A stretch of DNA of 7,516 nucleotides from Candidatus Sumerlaeota bacterium (GCA_003554345.1 PWGE01000430.1:1-7516), one strand, 5' to 3'. Counted from the stretch's first letter, positions 1-6,810 are shown. Numbers and translations are program-made. The notes: a model not told the origin generated them from the letters alone.

Positions 1-676
1 CTACCAATCCCTGCCTGTACATCTGCCTGGTCCTTTTATTAATACGGGCATAGAGCTGCTCTCGTTCTCGTACCAGCGCAACACCCCGCACCTTGAGGGG
101 GGGTCTTTTTTTTCGATGGTCTTCCTGAAGCCGGGTAATCGAGCGACCGGTCAAAATATAAACCTCCCAGGCTCGAATGATGCGCCTGGAATCTCCAGAA
201 TCAATACGATGATAACTTTCCGGGTCCACCTTATACAACTGGGCATGAAGACGCTCAGGGCCATTATGATCAATCTGTTGCTGTAATTCCCGGCGGACCT
301 CTTCTGAACGCTCCCCTTCCGGGAAAACCCCATATACAAGGCGCAACAGGTACATCATAGTCCCACCTACCACCAGCACATTCTTTCCCCTTTCCCGAAT
401 TTCAAGAATTTTTTTCTCGGCATTGTATACAAACTGTGCTACATCAAACATCTCATCAGGATCTATCAGATCAACAAAATAATGGGGTATCTTCCTTCTT
501 GTTTCAGGAGAAGGTTTGGCAGTCCCAATATCAAAATACCGGTATAACTGCATGGAGTCGGCACTTATTATTTCTGCATCAAGCTGCCTGGCAATTTCCA
601 CGGAAAGAGAAGTCTTTCCCACTGCAGTGGGACCCGTCAATATATATATTTCTCTTTCAAAAAGGTTTTCTTTCAT
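1..676 (-). CDS. miaA: tRNA dimethylallyltransferase MiaA (C-terminus beyond left edge)
   Basis: MiaA transfers a dimethylallyl group from DMAPP to N6 of A37 in tRNAs that read UNN codons; it acts in the cytosol. The reading frame is open from the ATG at 676 to the left edge, giving 225 residues. The family is usually about 300-320 residues, so roughly the last third is missing because of the window edge, not a mutation. Visible motifs: P-loop GPTAVGKT (residues 15-22); ISADS with the conserved catalytic Asp at 40; DIGTAKP (49-55); IPHYFVDLIDP (63-73); VGGT with the conserved Thr at 106; the DSRRIIRAWEVY block (162-173) followed by TGRSIT; and the start of the R-x-x-L-x-x-R-I segment (203-212). 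The start is supported by an AGGAGAG Shine-Dalgarno sequence 9 nt upstream. The gene is divergent from the glycosyltransferase on the other strand. A run of eight A then seven C lies in codons 188-194. Identification is firm. Confidence 0.96.
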   Translation of the reverse strand, partial: MKENLFEREIYILTGPTAVGKTSLSVEIARQLDAEIISADSMQLYRYFDIGTAKPSPETRRKIPHYFVDLIDPDEMFDVAQFVYNAEKKILEIRERGKNVLVVGGTMMYLLRLVYGVFPEGERSEEVRRELQQQIDHNGPERLHAQLYKVDPESYHRIDSGDSRRIIRAWEVYILTGRSITRLQEDHRKKRPPLKVRGVALVREREQLYARINKRTRQMYRQGLV

Positions 677-682
677 TATAAT
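655..682 (+). promoter_or_regulatory. candidate promoter of the plus-strand glycosyltransferase
   Basis: A perfect TATAAT lies at 677-682 on the plus strand. A poor -35 candidate, TTTCAA, is at 655-660 with a 16 bp spacer; CTTTCA at 654-659 gives a 17 bp spacer and also matches TTGACA at only 3 of 6 positions. If this -10 is used, transcription would begin near 689, only a few bases before the ATG at 693, giving a leaderless or near-leaderless mRNA. The hexamer lies beside the miaA start codon in AT-rich sequence and could be chance. Confidence 0.3.
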
Positions 683-685
683 ACA

Positions 686-692
686 CTCTCCT
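686..692 (-). promoter_or_regulatory. Shine-Dalgarno sequence of miaA
   Basis: On the minus strand AGGAGAG lies 9 nt upstream of the miaA ATG at 676. This fixes the miaA start. The whole site falls in the 16 bp between the two divergent start codons and directly abuts the ATG of the plus-strand glycosyltransferase. Confidence 0.8.
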
Positions 693-2165
693 ATGAAAAA
701 ATTCCCGGATTATCTGTATGCTTTTTTTATTCTTTGCATCTATTTTATCCTAAAGTATCAATTTATCTCTCTTGCCTATCTGGATTTTGGAGACGGGAAT
801 TATCTTTATATTTCATGGCGCCTTTCCCGGGGAGAAATATTGTACAGGGATATCATTTCTCCTCAACCCCCTGTTATGCTCTACTTCTGGAGCATCTGGC
901 ACCGGCTGATACCTGAACTCACCGCACGGGTCCACTTTTTTCGTGCTGCTGCTATTTTTGTGCATATGGCAGCAGGGTGGATGGTATTCCTTCTTGCCCG
1001 CCTGATCTTTAAAAACCGGGTAGCCGGTTTCCTGGCTCTGGTGTTATATCTTATGCAGCCTATCGGCTTCTGGTGGTTTCGGTGTATTCAAAGTGAACCT
1101 CTGGGAATCGTGTTTATGCTCATAAGCACTTATTTTCTCCTGCAACCAGGCAGGCGGAATTTTTTGTCAGGCGGCATTTTCAGCGGTCTTTCTGTGGCTG
1201 TGAATATGGTTTTTCTACCCTACTTTTTACTCGTGGCTCTTATAATCCTATGCTATCGTCCAAACCAGTATAAACAATTCTTCCTCGGAAGTGGTGGTAT
1301 CCTGGCAATTATATTTTGCCTGATGACCATTTTAACCGGCACCGACGTCTGGCAACAGGTCTTTCTCAATCAATTTCAGACATATACAGGGCAACTTCCC
1401 TATTATCTCAATAAGTTAATTACCTTTGGCGGCATTATTATTCATCTGGAGGCGGCGGTAATTATTCTGTTTTTCTTTGGTTTATTTCACTATATGAAGC
1501 AGAGCACCTCATCTTACAGTAAAGTACTACTGGTCTTATTGAGCCTTCAGGCATTGGGGTCCTACTTCTTTGTGACCAAAGGCGGTACAGTAGATTATAT
1601 CTTCAGTATTGCGGAACCCTTCCTTGCTCTATTTGCCGCTTATGCGTTATTGACCATCTCTCGTTATTTTATTTCCCTCCTTCGTGGCCAATGGCCTCTG
1701 CTGGTAAAAATTATCTGTTTTATAGGTCTTATACATTTTCTTATTGTTATCACATACTCACCGATACAATATAACGCAAGAACCCTGCGAGGGGAAAACT
1801 ATGAGGCAGATGTTGACACTGTCACCAACCTGGTAAGTCTTATTCGCAGAAATACATCCAGAGACGATCATATCCTGGCCCCCCCCTATTATGCTTTCCT
1901 TGCAGAAAGACAGATTATTGAAAACCTCTCTTCCACCTATATTTTTCACATGAAATATTTGCAGGAAGATCCTGAAGCAAGGGAAACCATGGACGAGCTG
2001 TTAGAAGCCGTCAGAAACAAACAACTGCCTGTCATTCTTCTGAACATGAATCAGCTGGGCACCATCACACCTTTACGGGAAGCAGTGAGGAAGCATTATT
2101 CACGCACAGACCAGATCCGAACAAGGCACGAATATATTGAAGTGTATCTTCCTGAAGAAGATTAA
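693..2165 (+). CDS. GT-C fold membrane glycosyltransferase (ArnT/PMT, GT39-like)
   Basis: A 490-residue polytopic membrane protein. A first membrane segment (about 9-28) is followed by an extracytoplasmic loop with acidic residues D31 and D34, then G-x-x-x-YRD (about 47-53) and PQPP (57-60). This is the usual first-loop signature of ArnT/PMT_2-type enzymes, which take a sugar from a polyprenyl-phosphate carrier on the outer face of the inner membrane. QSEP (about 133-136) matches the second conserved acidic position. About ten more hydrophobic segments run to residue 375, including one starting near the GGTVDYIF stretch (317-324) that resembles the H/D-Y-F-x-P loop of the family. The C-terminal 110 residues are soluble and probably extracytoplasmic, with an ILAPPYYAFLAER stretch typical of these proteins. 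The frame is open back to 516, but that part is antisense to conserved miaA codons, so I chose the ATG at 693, which starts just before the first membrane segment. No Shine-Dalgarno sequence precedes it. A C8 run lies at 1879-1886. Donor and acceptor cannot be told. Confidence 0.85.
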   Translation: MKKFPDYLYAFFILCIYFILKYQFISLAYLDFGDGNYLYISWRLSRGEILYRDIISPQPPVMLYFWSIWHRLIPELTARVHFFRAAAIFVHMAAGWMVFLLARLIFKNRVAGFLALVLYLMQPIGFWWFRCIQSEPLGIVFMLISTYFLLQPGRRNFLSGGIFSGLSVAVNMVFLPYFLLVALIILCYRPNQYKQFFLGSGGILAIIFCLMTILTGTDVWQQVFLNQFQTYTGQLPYYLNKLITFGGIIIHLEAAVIILFFFGLFHYMKQSTSSYSKVLLVLLSLQALGSYFFVTKGGTVDYIFSIAEPFLALFAAYALLTISRYFISLLRGQWPLLVKIICFIGLIHFLIVITYSPIQYNARTLRGENYEADVDTVTNLVSLIRRNTSRDDHILAPPYYAFLAERQIIENLSSTYIFHMKYLQEDPEARETMDELLEAVRNKQLPVILLNMNQLGTITPLREAVRKHYSRTDQIRTRHEYIEVYLPEED

Positions 2166-2173
2166 GGAATTTC

Positions 2174-2197
2174 GCCCAATGAATGGCATTTTCGGGC
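2174..2197. terminator. weak bulged inverted repeat in the convergent gap
   Basis: The 55 bp between the two convergent stop codons contains GCCCAATG (2174-2181), a 5-base loop, then CATT (2187-2190), a 3-base bulge and GGGC (2194-2197). It could fold on either strand and serve as a bidirectional terminator. There is no T-run on either side, so it is not a classical intrinsic terminator. Nothing else is visible in this gap. Confidence 0.18.
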
Positions 2198-2220
2198 AGT
2201 TAAGACGAACCATCGGCTAT

Positions 2221-2904
2221 CTATTTCATATTATCCGAAGCAAGATTCTCATAATCCTCCCGGCGACCGAGGTCCTTCCACAGCCCACTATAGGGATAAG
2301 CTCCTACAGGAACATTCTTTTCGAGACAGACCTTCATCAGATCATCGAAGCCAAAGTAGCCTTCTGAAGGAATATAGCGGAAAATTTCTTTTTGAAAGAG
2401 ATATAACCCCATACTCACGGAATAATGTAATACCGGCTTTTCCTGAAAATCGGTAATACGCTGATCCTGGACTGACAGGACGCCGAAGTCAACAGGAACT
2501 TTCCGATGTGTGGTAGCGACAGTAGCCATCCATTCCTGTGAACAATGAAATTTCTCCATTTCAGGAACGGAAAGATCGGTCAGAATATCTCCATTAATCA
2601 CCAGAAACGTAGAACTCAGCTGCTTTTCGATCAAACGAAGAGGAGCGATAGTTCCCAGAGGAAAGTCTTCCATTGAATATGTAATATTAACACCCCAACG
2701 AGAACCATCCTGAAAGAAGTTTTGAATCAGTTGCCCGAGATGACCGATGGAAATGATAATATCCCGAATATCATTTCCCCTCAAATACTCCACAATATGT
2801 TCGAGAATCGGCTTATCCCAGACGGGAAGAAGAGACTTGGGAAGGATCGTAGTATAGGGATAAAGACGCGTTCCTTTTCCTCCGGCCAGTATAACAGCTT
2901 TCAT
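2221..2904 (-). CDS. sugar-1-phosphate nucleotidyltransferase (NTP_transferase family)
   Basis: This 227-residue cytosolic enzyme should couple a sugar-1-phosphate to an NTP, releasing pyrophosphate and giving an NDP-sugar. Motifs in order: GGKGTRL (8-14), the nucleotide-binding loop; PKSLLPVWDKPI (22-33) with the conserved Lys23; LGTIAPL (83-89); NGD (104-106), with the metal-binding Asp106; DFGVL (139-143); EKP (155-157); MGLYLF (165-170); FDDL (186-189); and WKDLG (209-213), with the probable second metal ligand Asp211. It ends soon after the catalytic domain, with no left-handed beta-helix acyltransferase domain as in GlmU. Its length fits the stand-alone HddC/RmlA/mannose-1-phosphate guanylyltransferase-like group. 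The sugar and nucleotide cannot be read from sequence. Its ATG overlaps the stop of nnr as ATGA, which indicates translational coupling, and it is the last gene of the minus-strand operon. A role in supplying the glycan pathway of the same operon is inference. Confidence 0.92.
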   Translation of the reverse strand: MKAVILAGGKGTRLYPYTTILPKSLLPVWDKPILEHIVEYLRGNDIRDIIISIGHLGQLIQNFFQDGSRWGVNITYSMEDFPLGTIAPLRLIEKQLSSTFLVINGDILTDLSVPEMEKFHCSQEWMATVATTHRKVPVDFGVLSVQDQRITDFQEKPVLHYSVSMGLYLFQKEIFRYIPSEGYFGFDDLMKVCLEKNVPVGAYPYSGLWKDLGRREDYENLASDNMK

Positions 2905-4496
2905 ATTGAATGCCTCAATGCCCTGAAGGTAGGTGGCAGATATTCCACAATATCACGTGCTCTTACAGAATAAACACTCATATTTTTAGCAGCCATGTCA
3001 CCGGCATAGCCGTGAATAAACACAGCAAGACAGGCTGCCTCAAGCAAATTCAAATCCTGTCCCAGCAGAGCGGCAAAAATTCCTGCCAGCACGTCACCAC
3101 TTCCCCCTGTTGCCAGTCCGGGATTACCGGTAGGATTAATAAAAATAGTGTCCTCCTCACAGATCAGTGAAGCAATACCCTTTAACACCAGGAGTTTATC
3201 GGTATTACGTGTAAAGTCAAAGCAGGCTTCTATGCGATGAGCAGACAGGTACTGTACTGTTTTCCCCAGAAAGTTCGCCAGTTCGCCGGTATGGGGAGTA
3301 AAAGCTATCCGCATATCTTTTTCCTTGAGATTAATACCACTGTTTTTGAGGTTATAAATGGCATCCGCATCGAGAATAAAGGGAGGGTCAGTCTTTTGAG
3401 AAGAACCCTTTTCATCTTTTTTCAATATTTTTTTCAATATTTCAACCAACTCTTTATTCCGTCCCATACCGGGTCCTATCAAAACGGCATCACTCTTCTC
3501 AATATATGACACAATCGTTTCAACCGCCAGTTGAGAGATAGTTCCCTCGGGCGTAGACCGCAATCCGATCACAATGGGCTCAATCACCTGAGAAGCAACA
3601 ATATCGGCTATCTTATCCGGTACCAGCAGATACACCAGACCGGCACCACTTCTATAAGCCGCCCTGGCTGCCAGAACAACCGCTCCCACCATAGATCGGG
3701 CTCCACCGATAATAACCACCTTACCGGCATCGCCCTTATGGAAAACCCTTTTCCTGACGGGTAATAATCCGCCCATCTCTTTTTTGTTCAGATAGAAATA
3801 AGAGCTCTTGGCTTTTTCAATAATACTATCAGGAAAACCAATATTAGCCACTTGCAGATCTCCCGTGTAATCAGGAGCCGGATAGCGAAAAAAACCAATT
3901 TTAGGTGCTCCAAAGGTGATCGTCTTATCTGCCCTGACAGCAATACCCAGGGGAATACCGGTATCACAGTTCAATCCCGACGGGCAGTCCACCGCAATGA
4001 TAGGTACCTTCATCTGCTGTATGAGTTCTATCAATTTTTTTTCAAGGGAACGGACCTCTCCTTTCAGCCCAATACCAAACAGGGCATCAACCACCAGGTC
4101 AAAAGAACTATCCGAGAGAGGGAAATCCTTTATTTTCCCCTCATTATTGAGGCAGTAGACCTCGTGAGACAAACCGGTAAGTTTTTCCCACATTATTTTA
4201 CTGAGACCGCTGAATTTTCTGGTATCACAGCTGGTAAGCAGGGTAACGGACTTCCCGGCTTTAATGAGTTTTCTGGCGACAACCAGACCGTCTCCTCCAT
4301 TATTCCCCTTACCAACAAGCAAAACCACATTTTTTACAGGAAAAGGAAGACGTTTGATACTTTCTACAACAGCAGTGCCGGCATTTTCCATGAGCGTTTG
4401 ACCGCTGATTCCATGCTCTTCCATTGCCGTGCGATCAATTTCCTGCATCTGCTCTATCGTAACAGCCGGATAAGAAGCCTGTTTTAATTTCTCCAT
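2901..4496 (-). CDS. nnr: bifunctional NAD(P)H-hydrate epimerase / ADP-dependent NAD(P)H-hydrate dehydratase
   Basis: This metabolite-repair enzyme reconverts damaged NAD(P)H hydrates: the N-terminal domain interconverts R and S epimers and the C-terminal domain dehydrates the S form using ADP. It has 531 residues, near the usual length of the fused form. N-terminal YjeF_N domain (about 10-215): QTLMENAG (33-40), GKGNNGGDG (62-70), DALFGIGLKG, and VDCPSGL with the conserved Asp. C-terminal carbohydrate-kinase-like domain (about 225-525): HKGDAGKVVIIGG, GPGMG, LDADA, TPHTGE (consensus TPHPGE) and NPTGNPGLATGGSGDVLAG, with the catalytic Asp in GSGD. A lysine/serine-rich insert (EKGSSQK) precedes LDADA. 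I chose the ATG at 4496 because AAGGAAGG lies 9 nt before it. The longer in-frame GTG at 4505 has that same sequence touching it, which is too close. It starts 5 bp after the histidine kinase stop and overlaps the next gene by 4 bp. Identification is firm; its place in a glycan operon is unusual. Confidence 0.95.
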   Translation of the reverse strand: MEKLKQASYPAVTIEQMQEIDRTAMEEHGISGQTLMENAGTAVVESIKRLPFPVKNVVLLVGKGNNGGDGLVVARKLIKAGKSVTLLTSCDTRKFSGLSKIMWEKLTGLSHEVYCLNNEGKIKDFPLSDSSFDLVVDALFGIGLKGEVRSLEKKLIELIQQMKVPIIAVDCPSGLNCDTGIPLGIAVRADKTITFGAPKIGFFRYPAPDYTGDLQVANIGFPDSIIEKAKSSYFYLNKKEMGGLLPVRKRVFHKGDAGKVVIIGGARSMVGAVVLAARAAYRSGAGLVYLLVPDKIADIVASQVIEPIVIGLRSTPEGTISQLAVETIVSYIEKSDAVLIGPGMGRNKELVEILKKILKKDEKGSSQKTDPPFILDADAIYNLKNSGINLKEKDMRIAFTPHTGELANFLGKTVQYLSAHRIEACFDFTRNTDKLLVLKGIASLICEEDTIFINPTGNPGLATGGSGDVLAGIFAALLGQDLNLLEAACLAVFIHGYAGDMAAKNMSVYSVRARDIVEYLPPTFRALRHSI

Positions 4497-4501
4497 TCTT
4501 G

Positions 4502-5698
4502 TCACCCTTCCTTGCGAAATATATTCTCATGTTCATCTGGAAACGGCAGGGAACGGGTTTTACCCCTGGTAATAGGAATTTCAATGCGAAAGGTAGAACC
4601 CTTGCCCACAGTACTATCAACCTGAATGTCTCCGTCATGCGCCTTTACTATATTATAAACATTCATCAAGCCCAGGCCGCTTCCAAAGCGTTTCGTGGAA
4701 AAATAAGGCTCAAATATCTTTTTCAAATGCTCATCCGGTATTCCCTTACCGGTATCCATTATTTCAATAATACTTTTGCCTTTTTCATACCATCCTTTTA
4801 TTTTAATTTTACCACTCTCATCCAGGGTTTCTATGGCATTTTTAATCAGATTATAAAAAGCCTGATACATATTTTTAGGATCAATGTAAATTTCTTTATC
4901 TTCCTGTTGGAGCTCCATCTCAATATTCACATTTTTCTCTTTCAGCTGGGGCACGAAAGCCTGCACCACTTCTGTAAGCAGGTCATGAAGTTTACAGGGA
5001 AGACGCTGTAGTTTAAAGGGACGTGCTATTTTAAGAAAGTCTGAGGTGAGAGAATTCAAACGACTCAGCTCCTTTTTGACATCATCTATCTCTTCTTCCA
5101 GTTCTTTTCGATAATCACCTTCCACTCCCTTCAGTAATTCTTCCATGATATTCATTCGAATGACAAGGTTATTAAGAGGATTGCGTATTTCATGGGCAAT
5201 ACCCGCTGTCAGAGTGCCCAGAAAAGAAAGTTTTTCTGCTTGAAAAAGTTTTCGGTTCCGAATCACATCCTCCGTTATATCACGGATGATGATGACCAGG
5301 TAATCAAGTTCATCCCCCTCGGAAAGGGTGAAAATAGGAACGGAATTCCAATGCAGGTAAGCAAAACGGGGATCCTGCACCTCAATACGGCAGGTCTGGT
5401 CGTAAGTCCCCGCATAGAATATTTCCTCCACGTTATTATTCAGATTTTCGTCATAAAATTCCAGTTTCATACCCCGGGGGTCTTTTTTTGTCGTTTTCAG
5501 AAAAGGCAGCATATTATCATTGGTTATGACCACTCGCTGTTGAGAATCAATGACGATAACCCCAAAAGGCATTTGATTTATTATGGTACGATAAAGATGT
5601 CTTTCCTCGTAAAAATGAGTTAAAAAACGTTGCACCTGCTCATCGTCAATCTGAGAAAGAGTCTGAATGGTTTTGACGATATTTTTAGGTATTTCCAT
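4502..5698 (-). CDS. soluble PAS-domain sensor histidine kinase
   Basis: A 398-residue two-component sensor kinase with no membrane segment, so it should sense a cytosolic signal. Domains: a short N-terminal helical region (1-35); one PAS domain (about 36-150), ending in the usual DITED linker; a HisKA dimerisation domain with phospho-acceptor His169 in AHEIRNPLNN; and a HATPase_c domain with N-box NLIKNA (283-288, Asn287), G1 box DTGKGIP (315-321), F-box FEPYFSTK (329-336) and G2 box GSGLGL (339-344). All catalytic boxes are intact, so it should autophosphorylate. The H-box and short cytosolic layout resemble NtrB/AtoS-type kinases that often pair with NtrC-family regulators. No response regulator lies in the window, so the partner is unknown. 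Its ATG overlaps the end of the WecA-like gene by 14 bp, and GGGGAG lies about 11 nt upstream. The PAS ligand cannot be predicted. Confidence 0.94.
   Translation of the reverse strand: MEIPKNIVKTIQTLSQIDDEQVQRFLTHFYEERHLYRTIINQMPFGVIVIDSQQRVVITNDNMLPFLKTTKKDPRGMKLEFYDENLNNNVEEIFYAGTYDQTCRIEVQDPRFAYLHWNSVPIFTLSEGDELDYLVIIIRDITEDVIRNRKLFQAEKLSFLGTLTAGIAHEIRNPLNNLVIRMNIMEELLKGVEGDYRKELEEEIDDVKKELSRLNSLTSDFLKIARPFKLQRLPCKLHDLLTEVVQAFVPQLKEKNVNIEMELQQEDKEIYIDPKNMYQAFYNLIKNAIETLDESGKIKIKGWYEKGKSIIEIMDTGKGIPDEHLKKIFEPYFSTKRFGSGLGLMNVYNIVKAHDGDIQVDSTVGKGSTFRIEIPITRGKTRSLPFPDEHENIFRKEG
4506..4513 (-). promoter_or_regulatory. Shine-Dalgarno sequence that decides the nnr start
   Basis: AAGGAAGG on the minus strand is formed by the last codons of the histidine kinase gene. 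It lies 9 nt upstream of the ATG at 4496 but directly touches the alternative GTG at 4505. It therefore supports the ATG and suggests that nnr translation is coupled to termination of the kinase. Confidence 0.65.
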
Positions 5699-6797
5699 TA
5701 CTGTTTTTTCTCCCCAGGTATTCCAAAATACTTATAATAACAAATAATAAAGCAAGCTGCAAGATAAAAAGAAGGTGGAGAGCAAGCGTTTGAGATGCCA
5801 GAAAAGCCAGGGAGGTAAAGCCGGTCATAATACAAACCAGGTAGATAAAACAGACTGCTCCTTCGCGGGACAGACCGAGATTCACAAGACGGTGCGAAAA
5901 GTGGTTTTTATCACCCTGAAAGGGAGATGCCCCCTTTTTTAAGCGAATAAAGACTACCGACAGAGTATCATAAAGGGGAAGGGCAAAGATAGAAAACGGC
6001 AAAAAGAATACCAACCAGGGGTGTTCCTGACGAACGGCAAACGTTTGCAGCACCACTATTATGGAGAGAAAAAAACCTAAAAAGAGGCTGCCGGCATCTC
6101 CCAAAAATATAGAACCCCGCCGAAAATTATGAAACCAGAATCCCAGGACGGAAGCCCCGAATATTACAAGAAGAATGGAAATTAAAAACTGATGGGTCAA
6201 CACGGCAATAACCCATAGAAAGAAAGAGACAATTACAGCCACACCGGAACTTAAACCATTCATATTATCGAGAAGATTAAAGGTATTGGTTATAAGCACC
6301 ACCCAGAACACTGTAAGCAAAAGATGCATCCAGGGAGAGGGAAGAAAAAAGGTGATCCTTATATCAAAGAAGAATACCACGAGGGCGGCTATACACTGAC
6401 CCAGAATCTTCTGCAACGGTGATAATTTGCGCCAATCATCAACCAATCCAACCAAAAAGATAATAAGAGAACCTATAAACAGTCCTGCAATTTCACGCCG
6501 GACAATCTCAATATTGGCCAGATACCGAAAAGGATAACGGTTTAAATAATCGACCATTTCTGAGCCATAGTACATAAAAATCATCCCTGCTACCAGTATT
6601 CCCCACACGGCAAAAAATATTGAGGCCCCTCCCAGGTAGGGAACGGGAGCGGCATGGATTTTTCGTGCACCGGGATGGTCTACAAGATTAAATAGACGGG
6701 CAATTTTCTTCCAGATATTAACAAAACCCATGGAAAAAAATGCTATTCCCATAAACAGGACTCCCTGAAAGAGAAACCAGGCTGACATCATATTCAT
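5685..6797 (-). CDS. WecA/TagO-family polyprenyl-phosphate sugar-1-phosphate transferase
   Basis: An integral membrane enzyme of 370 residues with about eleven hydrophobic segments. It belongs to the MraY/WecA/TagO family (glycosyltransferase group 4), which transfers a sugar-1-phosphate such as GlcNAc-1-P or GalNAc-1-P from a UDP-sugar to undecaprenyl phosphate and so starts a surface glycan. Motifs: VDHPGARKIHAAPVPYLGG (39-57); LVDDW with the metal-binding Asp pair 120-121; NTFNLLDNMNGL (171-182); FLGDAGS (231-237); PLYDT (274-278); and the cytoplasmic loop HFSHRL (299-304). Two positions differ from classical WecA/TagO: the second Asp of the D-x-x-D motif is Asn180, and the HxHHR loop reads HFSHR. 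The loop variant is one I recall from a known subfamily. GAAGG lies about 10 nt before the ATG at 6797; ATGs at 6791 and 6788 are alternatives. It starts 13 bp after the ligase-like gene and overlaps the kinase gene. The family is firm, the sugar is not. Confidence 0.92.
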   Translation of the reverse strand: MNMMSAWFLFQGVLFMGIAFFSMGFVNIWKKIARLFNLVDHPGARKIHAAPVPYLGGASIFFAVWGILVAGMIFMYYGSEMVDYLNRYPFRYLANIEIVRREIAGLFIGSLIIFLVGLVDDWRKLSPLQKILGQCIAALVVFFFDIRITFFLPSPWMHLLLTVFWVVLITNTFNLLDNMNGLSSGVAVIVSFFLWVIAVLTHQFLISILLVIFGASVLGFWFHNFRRGSIFLGDAGSLFLGFFLSIIVVLQTFAVRQEHPWLVFFLPFSIFALPLYDTLSVVFIRLKKGASPFQGDKNHFSHRLVNLGLSREGAVCFIYLVCIMTGFTSLAFLASQTLALHLLFILQLALLFVIISILEYLGRKNSNGNT

Positions 6798-6810
6798 ACT
6801 TCAGGCACCT

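Noticed and set aside
151-339. 62-residue minus-strand open frame in the miaA region
   Set aside because: It is out of frame with miaA, whose conserved DSRRIIRA block and flanking sequence occupy the same bases.
516-692. In-frame upstream extension of the glycosyltransferase to an ATG at 516
   Set aside because: It runs antisense to conserved miaA codons including the P-loop, has no ribosome binding site, and would place a poorly hydrophobic 59-residue leader before a natural first membrane segment.
700-780. miaA promoter inside the glycosyltransferase coding region (GATAAT-like and TTGATA-like hexamers on the minus strand)
   Set aside because: The hexamers are not correctly spaced as a pair and the region is AT-rich, so no promoter can be supported.
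3852-4487. 211-residue plus-strand open frame
   Set aside because: It is antisense to the conserved N-terminal domain of Nnr, with no ribosome binding site and a composition typical of a shadow frame.
4503-4505. GTG as the nnr start (a GTGA overlap with the kinase stop)
   Set aside because: The purine-rich ribosome binding sequence touches this GTG directly, whereas the ATG at 4496 has a normal 9 nt spacing.
4499-5011. 170-residue plus-strand open frame
   Set aside because: It is antisense to the HATPase and HisKA regions of the kinase, whose catalytic motifs are intact, so it is a shadow.
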